Shown here one piece after another: positions 51,145 to 60,700 of a stretch of 64,000 nt of DNA. Below the pieces are notes generated by a model. It was not told the DNA's origin. It was given only the letters and a program-made list of their open reading frames with translations, and ran no database searches. The DNA is taken from contig NZ_CP116902.1 of assembly GCF_028471905.1 (NCBI RefSeq), positions 3,307,001 to 3,371,000 of the forward strand, read 5' to 3'. Made by a program: the position numbers and the translations under genes. This DNA is from Aneurinibacillus uraniidurans (GTDB taxonomy: Bacteria; Bacillota; Bacilli; Aneurinibacillales; Aneurinibacillaceae). Position 1 is the first letter of the stretch. Each line of letters starts with the position of its first letter.

Positions 51145-52320
51145 TTGTCTTGCTATACAGTAGTTTATTTACTTGCCTTGGGTGAGTTCATGGTGGGCAC
51201 TGCCGAATCGATTGTCACCGGAATCATCGATATGATTGCGAAAGACACGCAGGTCCCACTCTCACTCGCCGGGCAATTGGTAACCGGTTTTTCTCTAGCA
51301 TTTGCCTTTGGTTCACCGCTAGTAATCGCTTTTACCGCAAGTATGGAGCGAAAGAAACTGCTTATCACAGTTCTTCTTCTCTTCATCGCTGGCAATCTGC
51401 TCGCATTTATCAGTCCTAGCTTTTCTGTTTTGATGACTTCCCGAATCCTGCTCGGCTTAAGTGGAGGCGTCTATACCGTGGTGGCGCTTGCTGTCGCTGC
51501 CAACCTCGCTCCACCCGAGAAAAAAGGGAGTTCGATTGGGATCATTCTCATGGGCTTTAGTATCTCGCTAGTTCTAGGAGTACCTGCCGGGACCATAGCA
51601 GGCGAACTGTGGGGCTGGCGTTCTGTTTTCGCCATCATTGCGGCATTAAGCATCATCCCGGTTCTCTGTATTTCGCTGTACCTTCCCAAGCTGTCAGGAC
51701 AGAAGGCTATCCCTTTGCGGACACAGCTTGCTTCTCTCAAAAACAATAGGATTATCACGGCTTTGCTGGTTTCGTTCCTTTTTGTGACGGGGTACTCAAC
51801 AGTCTATACGTACATTACACCACTCTTGCAAACTACTTCAGGGATGTCGACAGCTGTTGTCAGCACAACGCTATTATTGGCCGGCGTGGCCAGTACAGCA
51901 GGGTCACGTATAGGAGGATTTTCCACGGATAAACGGGGAATACGACCCACGCTTTACATAAGCTTATTCCTCCATGCAGCAATTTTGATCATCCTCCCCT
52001 TCATGGCGCAGCTTATTTTTGGTGCCATGCTTGCGGTGATGGTTTGGATGTGTGCCGTACAAATGACTGTGCCTGCCCAGCAATATTATCTAATTACCTT
52101 GTCACCTCAGTCGTCCGAAATCGCGCTAAGTGTCAATACTTCTATCTTCCAATTCGGATTGGCCGCAGGAGCAGGAATGGGTGGTCTGATCGTGAATCAT
52201 TATTCGGTTGCCCCTCTCGGTTGGGTTGGAGGAGCGTCAGTGCTCATAAGTCTTTTTCTCGTATGGTTGTCCTTCTCATCAGAGGGGTCTGCCACATCTA
52301 CAACAGTCATATCAAAATAA
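51145..52320 (+). CDS. MFS transporter, DHA1 drug/amino-acid efflux type
   Basis: The product has 391 residues and 12 membrane helices. The start is a TTG at 51145 with AAGGAG eight bases upstream. Helix 1 has LLALGEFMVGTAESIVTGI, and the antiporter motif C is in helix 5 as GFSISLVLGVPAGTIAGE. It resembles the AraJ/YdhP/NepI branch of proton-coupled exporters (arabinose, purine nucleosides, amino acids, drugs). The divergent Lrp-type regulator suggests an amino-acid-like substrate (inference). Confidence 0.88.
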   Translation: MSCYTVVYLLALGEFMVGTAESIVTGIIDMIAKDTQVPLSLAGQLVTGFSLAFAFGSPLVIAFTASMERKKLLITVLLLFIAGNLLAFISPSFSVLMTSRILLGLSGGVYTVVALAVAANLAPPEKKGSSIGIILMGFSISLVLGVPAGTIAGELWGWRSVFAIIAALSIIPVLCISLYLPKLSGQKAIPLRTQLASLKNNRIITALLVSFLFVTGYSTVYTYITPLLQTTSGMSTAVVSTTLLLAGVASTAGSRIGGFSTDKRGIRPTLYISLFLHAAILIILPFMAQLIFGAMLAVMVWMCAVQMTVPAQQYYLITLSPQSSEIALSVNTSIFQFGLAAGAGMGGLIVNHYSVAPLGWVGGASVLISLFLVWLSFSSEGSATSTTVISK

Positions 52321-52323
52321 GAA

Positions 52324-52358
52324 AACAGTCAGGGAGGAAACGCCCTGACTGTTTTTTT
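52324..52358. terminator. Bidirectional terminator between the MFS gene and kimA
   Basis: AACAGTCAGGG pairs with CCCTGACTGTT, followed by TTTTTT. Confidence 0.88.
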
Positions 52359-52359
52359 G

Positions 52360-54186
52360 TTAGGATTTTAAATGGAATGGCACTTTAACAATTATGATAT
52401 CCTCCCGATTCAACAACGCACGTTCAATAAAGTAAGCGGCCTGGTTATGAAGCATCCGGTGCCACGTTTTTTTCGTAATAAAGATCGGGAGAACAACGGT
52501 GATTTCATATTTCCCATCGACACGCCGTTGAACCTGGTCAATAAAGCGAAGCAATGGATTTTTGATGCTTCGATAACGTGAATAAAAAGTTTCCAGACGA
52601 ATCCCAGGATTCCACGCTTGCCATTTTTCCCTGAACTTCTCATCTTCGTCTTTATCAATGGAAACATGAAACGCGATAATCTGCTCGGGCGGGCTAGATT
52701 CTAAGGCATATTCGATCGAGTTGCGTACGACTTGATTGATTCCACCTACCGGAACAATCATCAGCGTACTCTTTAGATGCAGCGGGTGATCGATCTCCAT
52801 CTTTAATTGGGTAGCAACGCTTACGTAATGCCTTTTAATGCTAAACATCATCCATACAAGAACCGGAATAATAATGGCGATGGTCCAGGCACCTGCTGAA
52901 AACTTCTCCACAAGAGAAATGATTACAACTGAAAAGGACATGATCGCGCCTAAAGCATTGATGAATACCTTCGATTTCCACCCTGAAGGCTTTTCTATCC
53001 TCCACTTCTTAACCATACCCAGTTGCGCGATCGTAAACGAAAGAAATACCCCGATGGCATACAACGGAACCAGACTATCAGTCACAGCATCAAATCCAAT
53101 AATCAACAAAATTGACATGAGCGACAGAACCATAATGCCGACATTAAGCGAAAGTCTGTCACCCCGCGTGGAAAACTGTCGGGGCATATAGCCGTCCTGT
53201 GCCACAATGGCAGCCAGAAGTGGAAAGCCCGCAAAGGCTGTATTCGTAGCCAGAAACAGGACAAGCGCTGTCGAAATTTGTGTCGAATAATACATCCAGG
53301 AATGTCCAAACAGGTGAGAAGCAACCTGAGAAAGAACCGTTGGATTCCCGGTTGGACTTGGTGCAACTCCATATAAATTGGCCAGAATTGTGATACCCAT
53401 AAACATGACAAACAACAAAATCCCCAAGTATAAGAGCGTGGTTTTCGCATTCTTCACCGTTGGGTCTCGAAAGACTGGAGTGGCGTTGGAGATCGCCTCT
53501 ACACCGGTCAAAGCCGAACAGCCCGATGAAAAAGCACGCAGCAGAACATAGAGGGTAACTCCCTGTGGAATGTGCGCCGGCATCGGAATAGAGGTAGAAG
53601 GAATGCCATGCACGACCACCTGATACAGACCAGCAAGTAACAAGGCAAAAATATTAAAAATAAAAAAGTATGTTGGAAAAGCAAAAACTGTGCCGGCTTC
53701 TCGAACCCCTCTCATATTGATAAAAGCGACAAGAAGAACACCCAGCACAGAAAGCTCAACATTCCACGGTATCAGATTCGGAAAGGCGGATGTAATAGCA
53801 GCCACTCCCGCTGTAGCGGATACAGCTACTGTTAACGTATAGTCGACGAGCAGTGCGGCACAGGCAATCAGTGCCATCAGCGGATTAAAGTTTTCCTTCG
53901 CTACCGCATACGCCCCGCCCCCCCTCGGGTATCCATTAATCACCTGACGATACGAAATAATCAGGGTAAAGAGGAGAATCACAATGATCAATGAAACAGG
54001 AAGACTAAACCACCTGGCGGCTACTCCATAAGCAACAAGCGCAATTAAAATCGATTCTGTCCCGTATGCTACCGAGGATAAAGCATCGGATGAAAGGATC
54101 GGCAAGGCCATCCATTTCGGCATTCTCTCTTCCTGCAACGCTTCTGTTGACAGCGGGCGGCCGAATAAAAAATGTTTGATTTTCAT
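52360..54186 (-). CDS. kimA: High-affinity potassium importer KimA
   Basis: The product has 608 residues from the ATG at 54186 (TTGGAG eleven bases upstream); a GTG four codons earlier is less likely. The APC-superfamily membrane domain has LSSDALSSVAYGTESILI, YPRGGGAYAVAKENF, FSSGCSALTGVEAISNATP and NTAFAGFPLLAA, the same conserved blocks as KimA (YdaO) of Bacillus subtilis. The cytosolic USP-like tail (from about 465; STLMIVPVGGINQVV..ALHV-like) binds c-di-AMP in KimA. Unlike Bacillus subtilis, no ydaO riboswitch is visible upstream, so control may be at protein level. Confidence 0.9.
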   Translation of the reverse strand: MKIKHFLFGRPLSTEALQEERMPKWMALPILSSDALSSVAYGTESILIALVAYGVAARWFSLPVSLIIVILLFTLIISYRQVINGYPRGGGAYAVAKENFNPLMALIACAALLVDYTLTVAVSATAGVAAITSAFPNLIPWNVELSVLGVLLVAFINMRGVREAGTVFAFPTYFFIFNIFALLLAGLYQVVVHGIPSTSIPMPAHIPQGVTLYVLLRAFSSGCSALTGVEAISNATPVFRDPTVKNAKTTLLYLGILLFVMFMGITILANLYGVAPSPTGNPTVLSQVASHLFGHSWMYYSTQISTALVLFLATNTAFAGFPLLAAIVAQDGYMPRQFSTRGDRLSLNVGIMVLSLMSILLIIGFDAVTDSLVPLYAIGVFLSFTIAQLGMVKKWRIEKPSGWKSKVFINALGAIMSFSVVIISLVEKFSAGAWTIAIIIPVLVWMMFSIKRHYVSVATQLKMEIDHPLHLKSTLMIVPVGGINQVVRNSIEYALESSPPEQIIAFHVSIDKDEDEKFREKWQAWNPGIRLETFYSRYRSIKNPLLRFIDQVQRRVDGKYEITVVLPIFITKKTWHRMLHNQAAYFIERALLNREDIIIVKVPFHLKS

Positions 54187-54329
54187 CCCGTTTTCCACTC
54201 CAATTATAATTGATTGTTTTTTCCGCTCTCGAACTCGAGATTAGGCCGACCTTTTATTTATTTCATGTGACTTATTATAAGCAGATTATTTTAAAAAAAA
54301 CACAATCAAGAATTCAAATCCAAAATCAC

Positions 54330-54460
54330 CAGCCAAGGAAGATTGTATCCGATATTCCTCGTATCAAACAAGCTGTGACAGAAGTTAACGAGCACATAAG
54401 AATGATTAAGGAGACAAAAAAATGTGCAGCCCCTTTCAAACAAAGATCGCTGCACATTTT
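54330..54460 (+). other. Possible gene remnant upstream of kimA
   Basis: The plus-strand frame here reads HQPRKIVSDIPRIKQAVTEV then NEHIRMIKETKKC, a soluble-protein-like stretch with no credible start, ending in the terminator. AAGGAGACAAAAAAATG could also start a 17-codon peptide that ends inside the hairpin. It is either a decayed 3' end or chance. Confidence 0.25.
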
Positions 54461-54470
54461 TTATGTTACT
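54417..54470. terminator. Terminator of the kinase/metalloprotease cassette
   Basis: AAAAAATGTGCAGC pairs with GCTGCACATTTTTT. The T-runs on both strands serve the minus-strand gene at 54461, whose stop codon lies inside the stem. Confidence 0.8.
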
Positions 54471-55285
54471 TTTAGTTTATAGAGAAGATAACTAAACCCT
54501 AGCGTTATAAGTGAAAAGAGTACCGCTATACTCGAAAATGCAAGAACATAGGCATTATATTCTGCAAGTTGAACAATCATCTTATAGCTGTTCACATGTA
54601 GAAATCCCGCAATAATATTAAACACAACAAGCAAAGCGAAAATCATGACGAGTCCATTTGCGGAATTTTGGATATCTGCTTTACTTAACGCAATGTGGGA
54701 AGAAATACTGATAGCCAGCACAATAAACAGCCAAAACGAAGGAGTCGTCAGGTTATGCAGAGTAAAGAGACTTTTACTTATCACGATCACTGCTTCACCT
54801 ATCGTTTTTAACACATTGATATCTACCTTCTCTATAGATATATGTTGATGAATTTGAGCTTTAAAAGTAGCATACGATTGCGGCACAAGAAGATACATGC
54901 CTACTATTAAAGAAGCAATTCCACTAAATATAGGCCCTAGCCCGATAAAGAAGTTGCCGACTTGCTGATAAACACTGGCTGGATTATATTGATGCTCAAC
55001 ATAGCCAAGCACACCATCTGGACTATTGAGCTGCAACAGCTTTACCTTTGTTACCTTGTGTCCCCATAGGATGCATTGGATCAGATGTCCAATTTCGTGA
55101 ATCGGGGTACCTATCCAGGCGGTCAGGAGCACTCCTTTTCGTCCCAACGCTCGAACCAAATATGTATTTGAGTATTTTTCCAAATATCCTAAGAGAAAGC
55201 CAATAAAAATAAAAACACCTACCAAATAAAGCATTTCTACAAAGCTTATCAGGAGGGTGTTACTAAATGATACTACGATATTCAT
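54461..55285 (-). CDS. Membrane protein with HEIGH zinc-protease motif, M50-like
   Basis: The product has 274 residues and six or more hydrophobic helices. GTPIHEIGHLIQCILWGHK carries HExxH at a membrane boundary, the metal site of site-2-protease-like or M50B peptidases. A later helix LGPIFSGIASL replaces the usual NxxPG, and SSHIALSKADIQN could provide the third ligand Asp. No PDZ domain is seen. Activity is uncertain. It lies 50 bp downstream of the kinase gene on the same strand, with AAGGAG before the ATG. Confidence 0.65.
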   Translation of the reverse strand: MNIVVSFSNTLLISFVEMLYLVGVFIFIGFLLGYLEKYSNTYLVRALGRKGVLLTAWIGTPIHEIGHLIQCILWGHKVTKVKLLQLNSPDGVLGYVEHQYNPASVYQQVGNFFIGLGPIFSGIASLIVGMYLLVPQSYATFKAQIHQHISIEKVDINVLKTIGEAVIVISKSLFTLHNLTTPSFWLFIVLAISISSHIALSKADIQNSANGLVMIFALLVVFNIIAGFLHVNSYKMIVQLAEYNAYVLAFSSIAVLFSLITLGFSYLLYKLKVT

Positions 55286-55335
55286 CGAAATCTCCTTGTC
55301 ATAATGCCGTGCTGTTTACGTAACCTATGATTTCA

Positions 55336-56055
55336 TTAGCATCCAAACGCATGAATAAAATCCGTCTCTATATCACTAATGCTTTCATACACTGTCTCAA
55401 GCCCCATTAATCTCTTCAAAAACATTTTCTGCTTTTCCTGTAATGGTAACTCTTTATACCAGGGTAAATTCTTTTTGCCTCCATCTCTTTGAAAAGAAGA
55501 ATAAAGCAAGTACAAGAAAAAATCTCCCAGATACGAATAGTCTAGGTCATATCTATATCGATTGTTATCTGCAAATCTTGCCAATCCAAAGTCAATAAGA
55601 ACTACGTTATAGCCATCTATAAGAACATTAGGTATCCTTATATCCCGATGTACAATACTATTTTCATGTAGGTACTTTATAATATTTATGAGTTTGATGC
55701 CAATATTATAAAATTCTTCAGTTGAAAATTCATGATGATCCTTGAAAATCATATCCTTAACCGTAACTCCTGACTTGAGTTCCAGGACAAATCCATAAAA
55801 GCTCCCTTGGTTTATTACCCCTAAAAACTCAGGGATTCTTTCATCCCTGAGTTTTGAAAGGATAACCGCCTCGTATATATTCTTGTTTGAATCCTTGATA
55901 AACAAGCTTTTTTTGAACTTCTTAATAATAACCTTGCTGCCTGTGTCGGTTTTGGCAAGAAAGCATAACCCATATCGACCTTCGCCAACTATTTTTTCAA
56001 TCGTATATTCTCCAAGTTTTTTTCCACGATATTTTATTTCACTAAAATAACGCAT
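55336..56055 (-). CDS. Eukaryotic-like Ser/Thr protein kinase, single domain
   Basis: This 239-residue soluble kinase domain has the glycine loop VGEGRYGLCFLAK, the ATP lysine in VIIKKFKK, catalytic HRDIRIPNVLID (with Arg in place of the usual Lys after HRD) and the metal motif LIDFGLARFADNN. There is no membrane segment or sensor domain. It is short at the C-terminal lobe, similar to small Firmicute kinases such as YabT without its tail. The ribosome site AGGTGATCC lies inside the end of the zinc-ribbon gene, four bases away, so the pair is translationally linked. Confidence 0.88.
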   Translation of the reverse strand: MRYFSEIKYRGKKLGEYTIEKIVGEGRYGLCFLAKTDTGSKVIIKKFKKSLFIKDSNKNIYEAVILSKLRDERIPEFLGVINQGSFYGFVLELKSGVTVKDMIFKDHHEFSTEEFYNIGIKLINIIKYLHENSIVHRDIRIPNVLIDGYNVVLIDFGLARFADNNRYRYDLDYSYLGDFFLYLLYSSFQRDGGKKNLPWYKELPLQEKQKMFLKRLMGLETVYESISDIETDFIHAFGC

Positions 56056-56059
56056 AGGA

Positions 56060-56428
56060 TCACCTATTCAACTGGTTTCCACATTGAGAACAAAATTTAG
56101 AGTTCGGTGGCATTTTTCCTCCACAATTTGAGCAGAACAATTCCACTTTAACCTTTTCTCCACAATTCAAGCAAAATTTTGAGCCAGCCGGGATTTGACT
56201 GTTGCACTTGTTGCAATTTAGCGATCCTTGATTTGGAAATGGCTGATTTTGCATAGGTGAATGGTTGTGTTGGTGTCTGTAATGACCATAATGGCCTCTA
56301 GAACTGCTTCTTGAACCAATCATATCAAACAAGTTGCCTAAAATTCCTTTTTTCTTGTAGTGACTACTTCCATGATTTCCATATTTATAATGGCTCTTTT
56401 TTGAAGAAGATCTTGAGAAAAAGCTCAT
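56060..56428 (-). CDS. Double zinc-ribbon protein with basic, low-complexity N-terminus
   Basis: The product has 122 residues. The first 65 are rich in Ser, His, Tyr, Lys and Gly (SFFSRSSSKKSHYKYGNHG, RGHYGHYRHQHNHS). Two zinc ribbons follow, CNKCNSQIPAGSKFCLNCG and CSNCGGKMPPNSKFCSQCG. The Ser/Tyr-rich head is an obvious candidate substrate for the adjacent kinase (inference). It is the first gene of the cassette, with AAGGAGG before the ATG. Confidence 0.75.
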   Translation of the reverse strand: MSFFSRSSSKKSHYKYGNHGSSHYKKKGILGNLFDMIGSRSSSRGHYGHYRHQHNHSPMQNQPFPNQGSLNCNKCNSQIPAGSKFCLNCGEKVKVELFCSNCGGKMPPNSKFCSQCGNQLNR

Positions 56429-56544
56429 ATTTCCATACCTCCTTATATAATCTATTTATTTTCTATTGTTATCCTACATGTTAACAGCCCTCTAACCCAA
56501 ATTCCACCACTACCAAATTAAAGCTTTTTTATCTCCTGTAATCT

Positions 56545-57237
56545 CTATTCGTTCAAAGACTGATTTACTGCTTCAATTGCATGCAGTGCTGTTGTATCAA
56601 ACACTGGAACTTCCACATCCTCTTGCTTTACCAGTAATCCGATTTCAGTGCAGCCCAAAATAATGCCCTTCGCTCCATTTTCCACTAAACTTCTCATTAC
56701 CTTCTTGTAACATTCCCTAGATGTCGGTAGGACCTTACCTACGCATAACTCTTCATAAATGATCTTGTTCACAACTTCTCTGTCACTCTCATTTGGCACT
56801 ATCACTCGTATTCCATTCGACTCCAAGCGTGACCTGTAAAAATCTTGTTCCATCGTGTATTTTGTACCTAGCAAACCTACTGAATCGATTCCTTGCTGTT
56901 TAATCGCCACAGCAGTTGCGTCCGCAATATGTAAAATCGGAATGCTGATTTTTTGCTGTATGACATCTATTACCTTATGCATCGTATTGGTGCAAATAAT
57001 AATAAAGTCTGCTCCCCCTTTTTCCAGAGAATATGCAGCATCACCCAATACTTCTCCAGCCTTGTTCCACTCTCCCATCGACTGATAATGCTCAATTTCA
57101 GCAAAATCCACACTATATAACAAGCACTTTGCGGAGTGTAATCCACCTACTCTATTTTTTACTTCTTCATTAATAATCCGATAATATTCAACCGATGATT
57201 CCCAACTCATTCCTCCGATAAGACCAATCGTTCTCAT
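56545..57237 (-). CDS. Aspartate/glutamate racemase family protein (RacX/YgeA-like)
   Basis: The product has 230 residues. It starts RTIGLIGGMSWESSVEYYRI, with the two catalytic cysteines in IICTNTMHKV and ILGCTEIGLL. The family interconverts L- and D-amino acids without a cofactor; RacX-type members act broadly on non-canonical D-amino acids used in wall remodelling, others on aspartate. The substrate is not decided. GAGGGAGGAG precedes the ATG. It lies 116 bp upstream of the zinc-ribbon gene and may be separate from it. Confidence 0.88.
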   Translation of the reverse strand: MRTIGLIGGMSWESSVEYYRIINEEVKNRVGGLHSAKCLLYSVDFAEIEHYQSMGEWNKAGEVLGDAAYSLEKGGADFIIICTNTMHKVIDVIQQKISIPILHIADATAVAIKQQGIDSVGLLGTKYTMEQDFYRSRLESNGIRVIVPNESDREVVNKIIYEELCVGKVLPTSRECYKKVMRSLVENGAKGIILGCTEIGLLVKQEDVEVPVFDTTALHAIEAVNQSLNE

Positions 57238-57466
57238 GTTACTCCTCCCTCGAATGAAATCTTTAGCATAGAAACTGCTCCCTCTAACTATTCTCCTACT
57301 CTGACTATAAAGTATTTATCGTCTTCCTGCATATCACCCTTTCTTCACCGCTCAATTCCACCCTTACTTAAATAATAAACAAATATAGTTAAGGTAAAAA
57401 TGCCCACAATCCTCATTTCTAGACTATGTGTTCTTATCCATAATCTTAGATTTCCATTTAGTCCCC

Positions 57467-57545
57467 TTGACACTATTTAATAAGATTTATAATCAAAAAT
57501 ACCTATTCAACCAATCGTTTAGACGCATTATGATAGACTTATAAA
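57467..57545 (+). promoter_or_regulatory. Candidate promoters of the c-di-GMP riboswitch transcript
   Basis: TTGACA (57467-57472) and TATAAT (57488-57493) are both perfect, but only 15 bp apart. A second pair, TTTAGA (57518-57523) and TATAAA (57540-57545) with a 16-bp spacer, sits directly before the aptamer. Either could start the leader. The rest of 57238-57560 has no gene. Confidence 0.5.
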
Positions 57546-57562
57546 AAATAACTAATGTGAAA

Positions 57563-57701
57563 AGGGCAAATCATCGGGAAACCATGAGACGCAAAGCCAA
57601 GGGCCTAAAGCATGACTGTTTTTTAATATGCATGGCAGCCGGTTACCACAAGGACTCATAGTTTTCCTTACCTATGAACCTTGTTTAAGGTTCATTTTTA
57701 T
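57563..57701 (+). promoter_or_regulatory. c-di-GMP-I (GEMM-I) riboswitch with terminator
   Basis: The aptamer reads GGGCAAATCATCGGGAAACC, then GAGACGCAAAGCC, AAGGGCCTAAAGCATG, and CATGGCAGCCGGTTACC: all GEMM-I blocks in order. The expression platform has ATGAACCTT (57674-57682) paired with AAGGTTCAT (57687-57695) and then TTTTATTTT, a terminator. The upstream TCATAG can instead pair with CTATGA and open that stem. It controls the giant repeat protein 36 bp further on. Confidence 0.95.
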
Positions 57702-57736
57702 TTTGTCCCTTTTCATGGAAAGGCAGGGATGCTATC

Positions 57737-60700
57737 GTGAGAAAACGTTTTTTATCAAAATCTTCGTTTTTAGCATTTTTTCTTCTCGTATTCCAGGTAT
57801 TTATCTCCATACCAAACGTATTTGCGGAAGGTATCTTACCGCCAAGTAACCTTGCAGTCCAGCTTGTGACACCGAGTGACATTAAACTAACGTGGAGTTC
57901 TGTTTATGGGGCAACCGGTTACAACATCTATACTATAACCGATGGTCAGTTAACTCTATCAGGAACAAGCAAAACAACAAGCTACAGTATTAATAACCTC
58001 CCTGAAGGAACCTATAGCTATGTTGTATCTACTCTAAGCGCAGAAGGTGAGTCGGGTCCATGCGCCCCTGTACAGGCTGAAATTGTCTATCCAGATATGC
58101 AGTCTCCTTCCACTCTCACTTATACGATTCAAAACGGAAACAACATTGTTCTAAACTGGTCCGCCTCCCAGAATGCTCAAAGCTATAATGTCTATCAAAT
58201 CTCACCGGAAGACCAAAAGACATTACTTACAACTGTAACTGGACGAACCTATACTGTAAGCAATGTTCCTGCCGGAAACTATAAATATGCAGTTTCTGCA
58301 GTAAATTCCGCATATGGGGAATCACCACTTTCTGCACCTGTGCAGGTCGAGGTCACTCCCACGACAATGAATGCCCCTCGTAATTTTACGTATACGGTAA
58401 CGAATGGTAATGATGTTAACCTGCGATGGGATGCTGTTACCTACGCAGACAGCTATAAGGTTTACCAAGTTGTTGATGGGGAAAAGGTGCTAAAAAGCAC
58501 AATAACCGGTACAACAGTTACGTATACGAACATGCCGGCTGGTGATTACAAATATGAGGTTCACTCATACAGTAATCGTTTCGGCGAATCAACAGAAGGC
58601 AGTCAGCTTTCCGTTACAGTTGGAGCAGTTACAATGGCTGCACCAGGCAACTTTACGTACAAGTTACAAAACATTAATGACCTTGTCTTAACCTGGGGAG
58701 CCGTACCAAATGCAACCGGCTACAAGGTTTACCAAGTTATTGACGGACAAAAAACATTAAAAAGTACCGTAACCGGCACAACAGTTACATATACAAATAT
58801 GCCGGCTGGTGATTATGTTTATGAAGTTCACTCGTACAGTGATCGTTTCGGTGAATCAGCAGAAGGCAGTCAGCTTTCCATTACAGTTGGAGCAGTTACA
58901 ATGGCTGCGCCAGGCAACTTTGCCTATAAAATTCAAAACGGTAATGATATTGTACTAACCTGGAATTCTGTTCCTAATGCAAATAGCTATAAAGTGTATC
59001 AAATCGTAAACGGTCAAAAAGTTTTAAAAAGTACAGTGACTAGCACAACAGTTACGTATGCCAGCATGCCAGCTGGTGATTACAAATATGAAGTTTACTC
59101 TTTTTCTACTCGTTTTGGTGAATCACAGGAAGGTAGCCAAGTATCCTTCTCTCTTGCTCTGCCTACTATGGAGCCACCGGCAAATCTGCTTCAAACAATA
59201 AAAAGTGCTACAGAGTTTAGCCTAAGCTGGGACCCTGCTGCCTATGCAACAAATTATAAAGTCTATCAAATTACAAACGGACAAAAAGTCTTAAAAAGTA
59301 CCGTAACAGGTACAAGTGTTTCGTATACGAACATGGCACCTGGTGAATACAATTTTGAGATTCATTCCTACTCTTCCCGTTTTGGAGAATCGGTAGAGGG
59401 AAGTAAACTAACCGTAACTTTAAATGGCCAAACGATGGAAGCACCAGCAAACCTAACGTACAGTATTAATAACGGCAATGACATTACCCTGAAATGGGCT
59501 AGCGTACCTTATGCTACAAGCTATAAAATCTATCAAGTCATTGATGGAGAAAAAGTTTTAAAAAGTACAGTCACAGGTACAAGCGTTACGTATACAAACG
59601 TGCCGGCTGGTGATTACAAATATGTTGTTACCTCCATCTCGACCCTTTTGGGTGAATCACCAAGTGGGGCTGAAACTAGCTTCTCCCTGACTTTACCGAC
59701 GATGGATGCCCCAGGAAACTTTGCATACAAGATTCAAAATGTTAACGATGCTGTATTTACATGGGGAGCTGTTCCTAATGCAAACAGCTATAAACTTTAT
59801 GAGTTAATTGACGGGCAGAAAGTATTAAAAACGACGGTGACAACTCTTACTACAACACTGCTTAACATTCCTGCCGGCGAACATACTTACGTGATTCATT
59901 CTTTCAGCTCTCGTTTCGGCGAATCAGCAGAAGGAAGCCAGGTTTCATTTACCCAGGTCTTCCCTACAATGCAGAAGCCGGATAATCTAACATATACTAT
60001 CGCGAACGGTAACGATATTAGCTTAAAGTGGAATACTGCCACTTATGCAACTGCTTATAATGTTTACCAAATTATTGATGGACAGCCTGTTTTGAAAAAG
60101 ACAGTGACAGGTACATCCGTAACATTCACAAATATGCCTGAAGGTGACTATACGTATGAAGTACGCTCATTCAGCAGCCGCTTTGGCGAATCACCAGAGG
60201 GAAGCCAGGTTTCCATCAAGCTTACTCAAAATGTAATGCAGGCACCGGGCAACCTGACACAAAGTATTACAAACGGAAATGATATCACTTTAAAATGGAA
60301 TAGTGTTACTTATGCAACTGCTTATAAGGTTTACCAGGTTATTGATGGACAGCCCGTTCTGAAAAAGACGGTGACGAGTACATCCGTAGCATTCACAAAT
60401 ATGCCTGAAGGCGACTATACGTATGAAGTACACTCATTCAGTGATCGTTTTGGCGAATCATCAGAAGGTGCTAAGCTCTCATTTACGCTGGACTTCCCAA
60501 CGATGCAGGCACCGGGCAATCTGACGCAGAGTATTACAAATGGAAATGACATCACCTTAAAATGGAACGGTGCTACTTACGCAACTGCTTACAAAGTGTA
60601 CCAAATTGTTGATGGACAGCCCGTTCTGAAAAAGACGGTAACGAGTACAAGCGTAACCTTTACCGACATGCCTCAAGGCGATTATACGTATGAAGTACAC

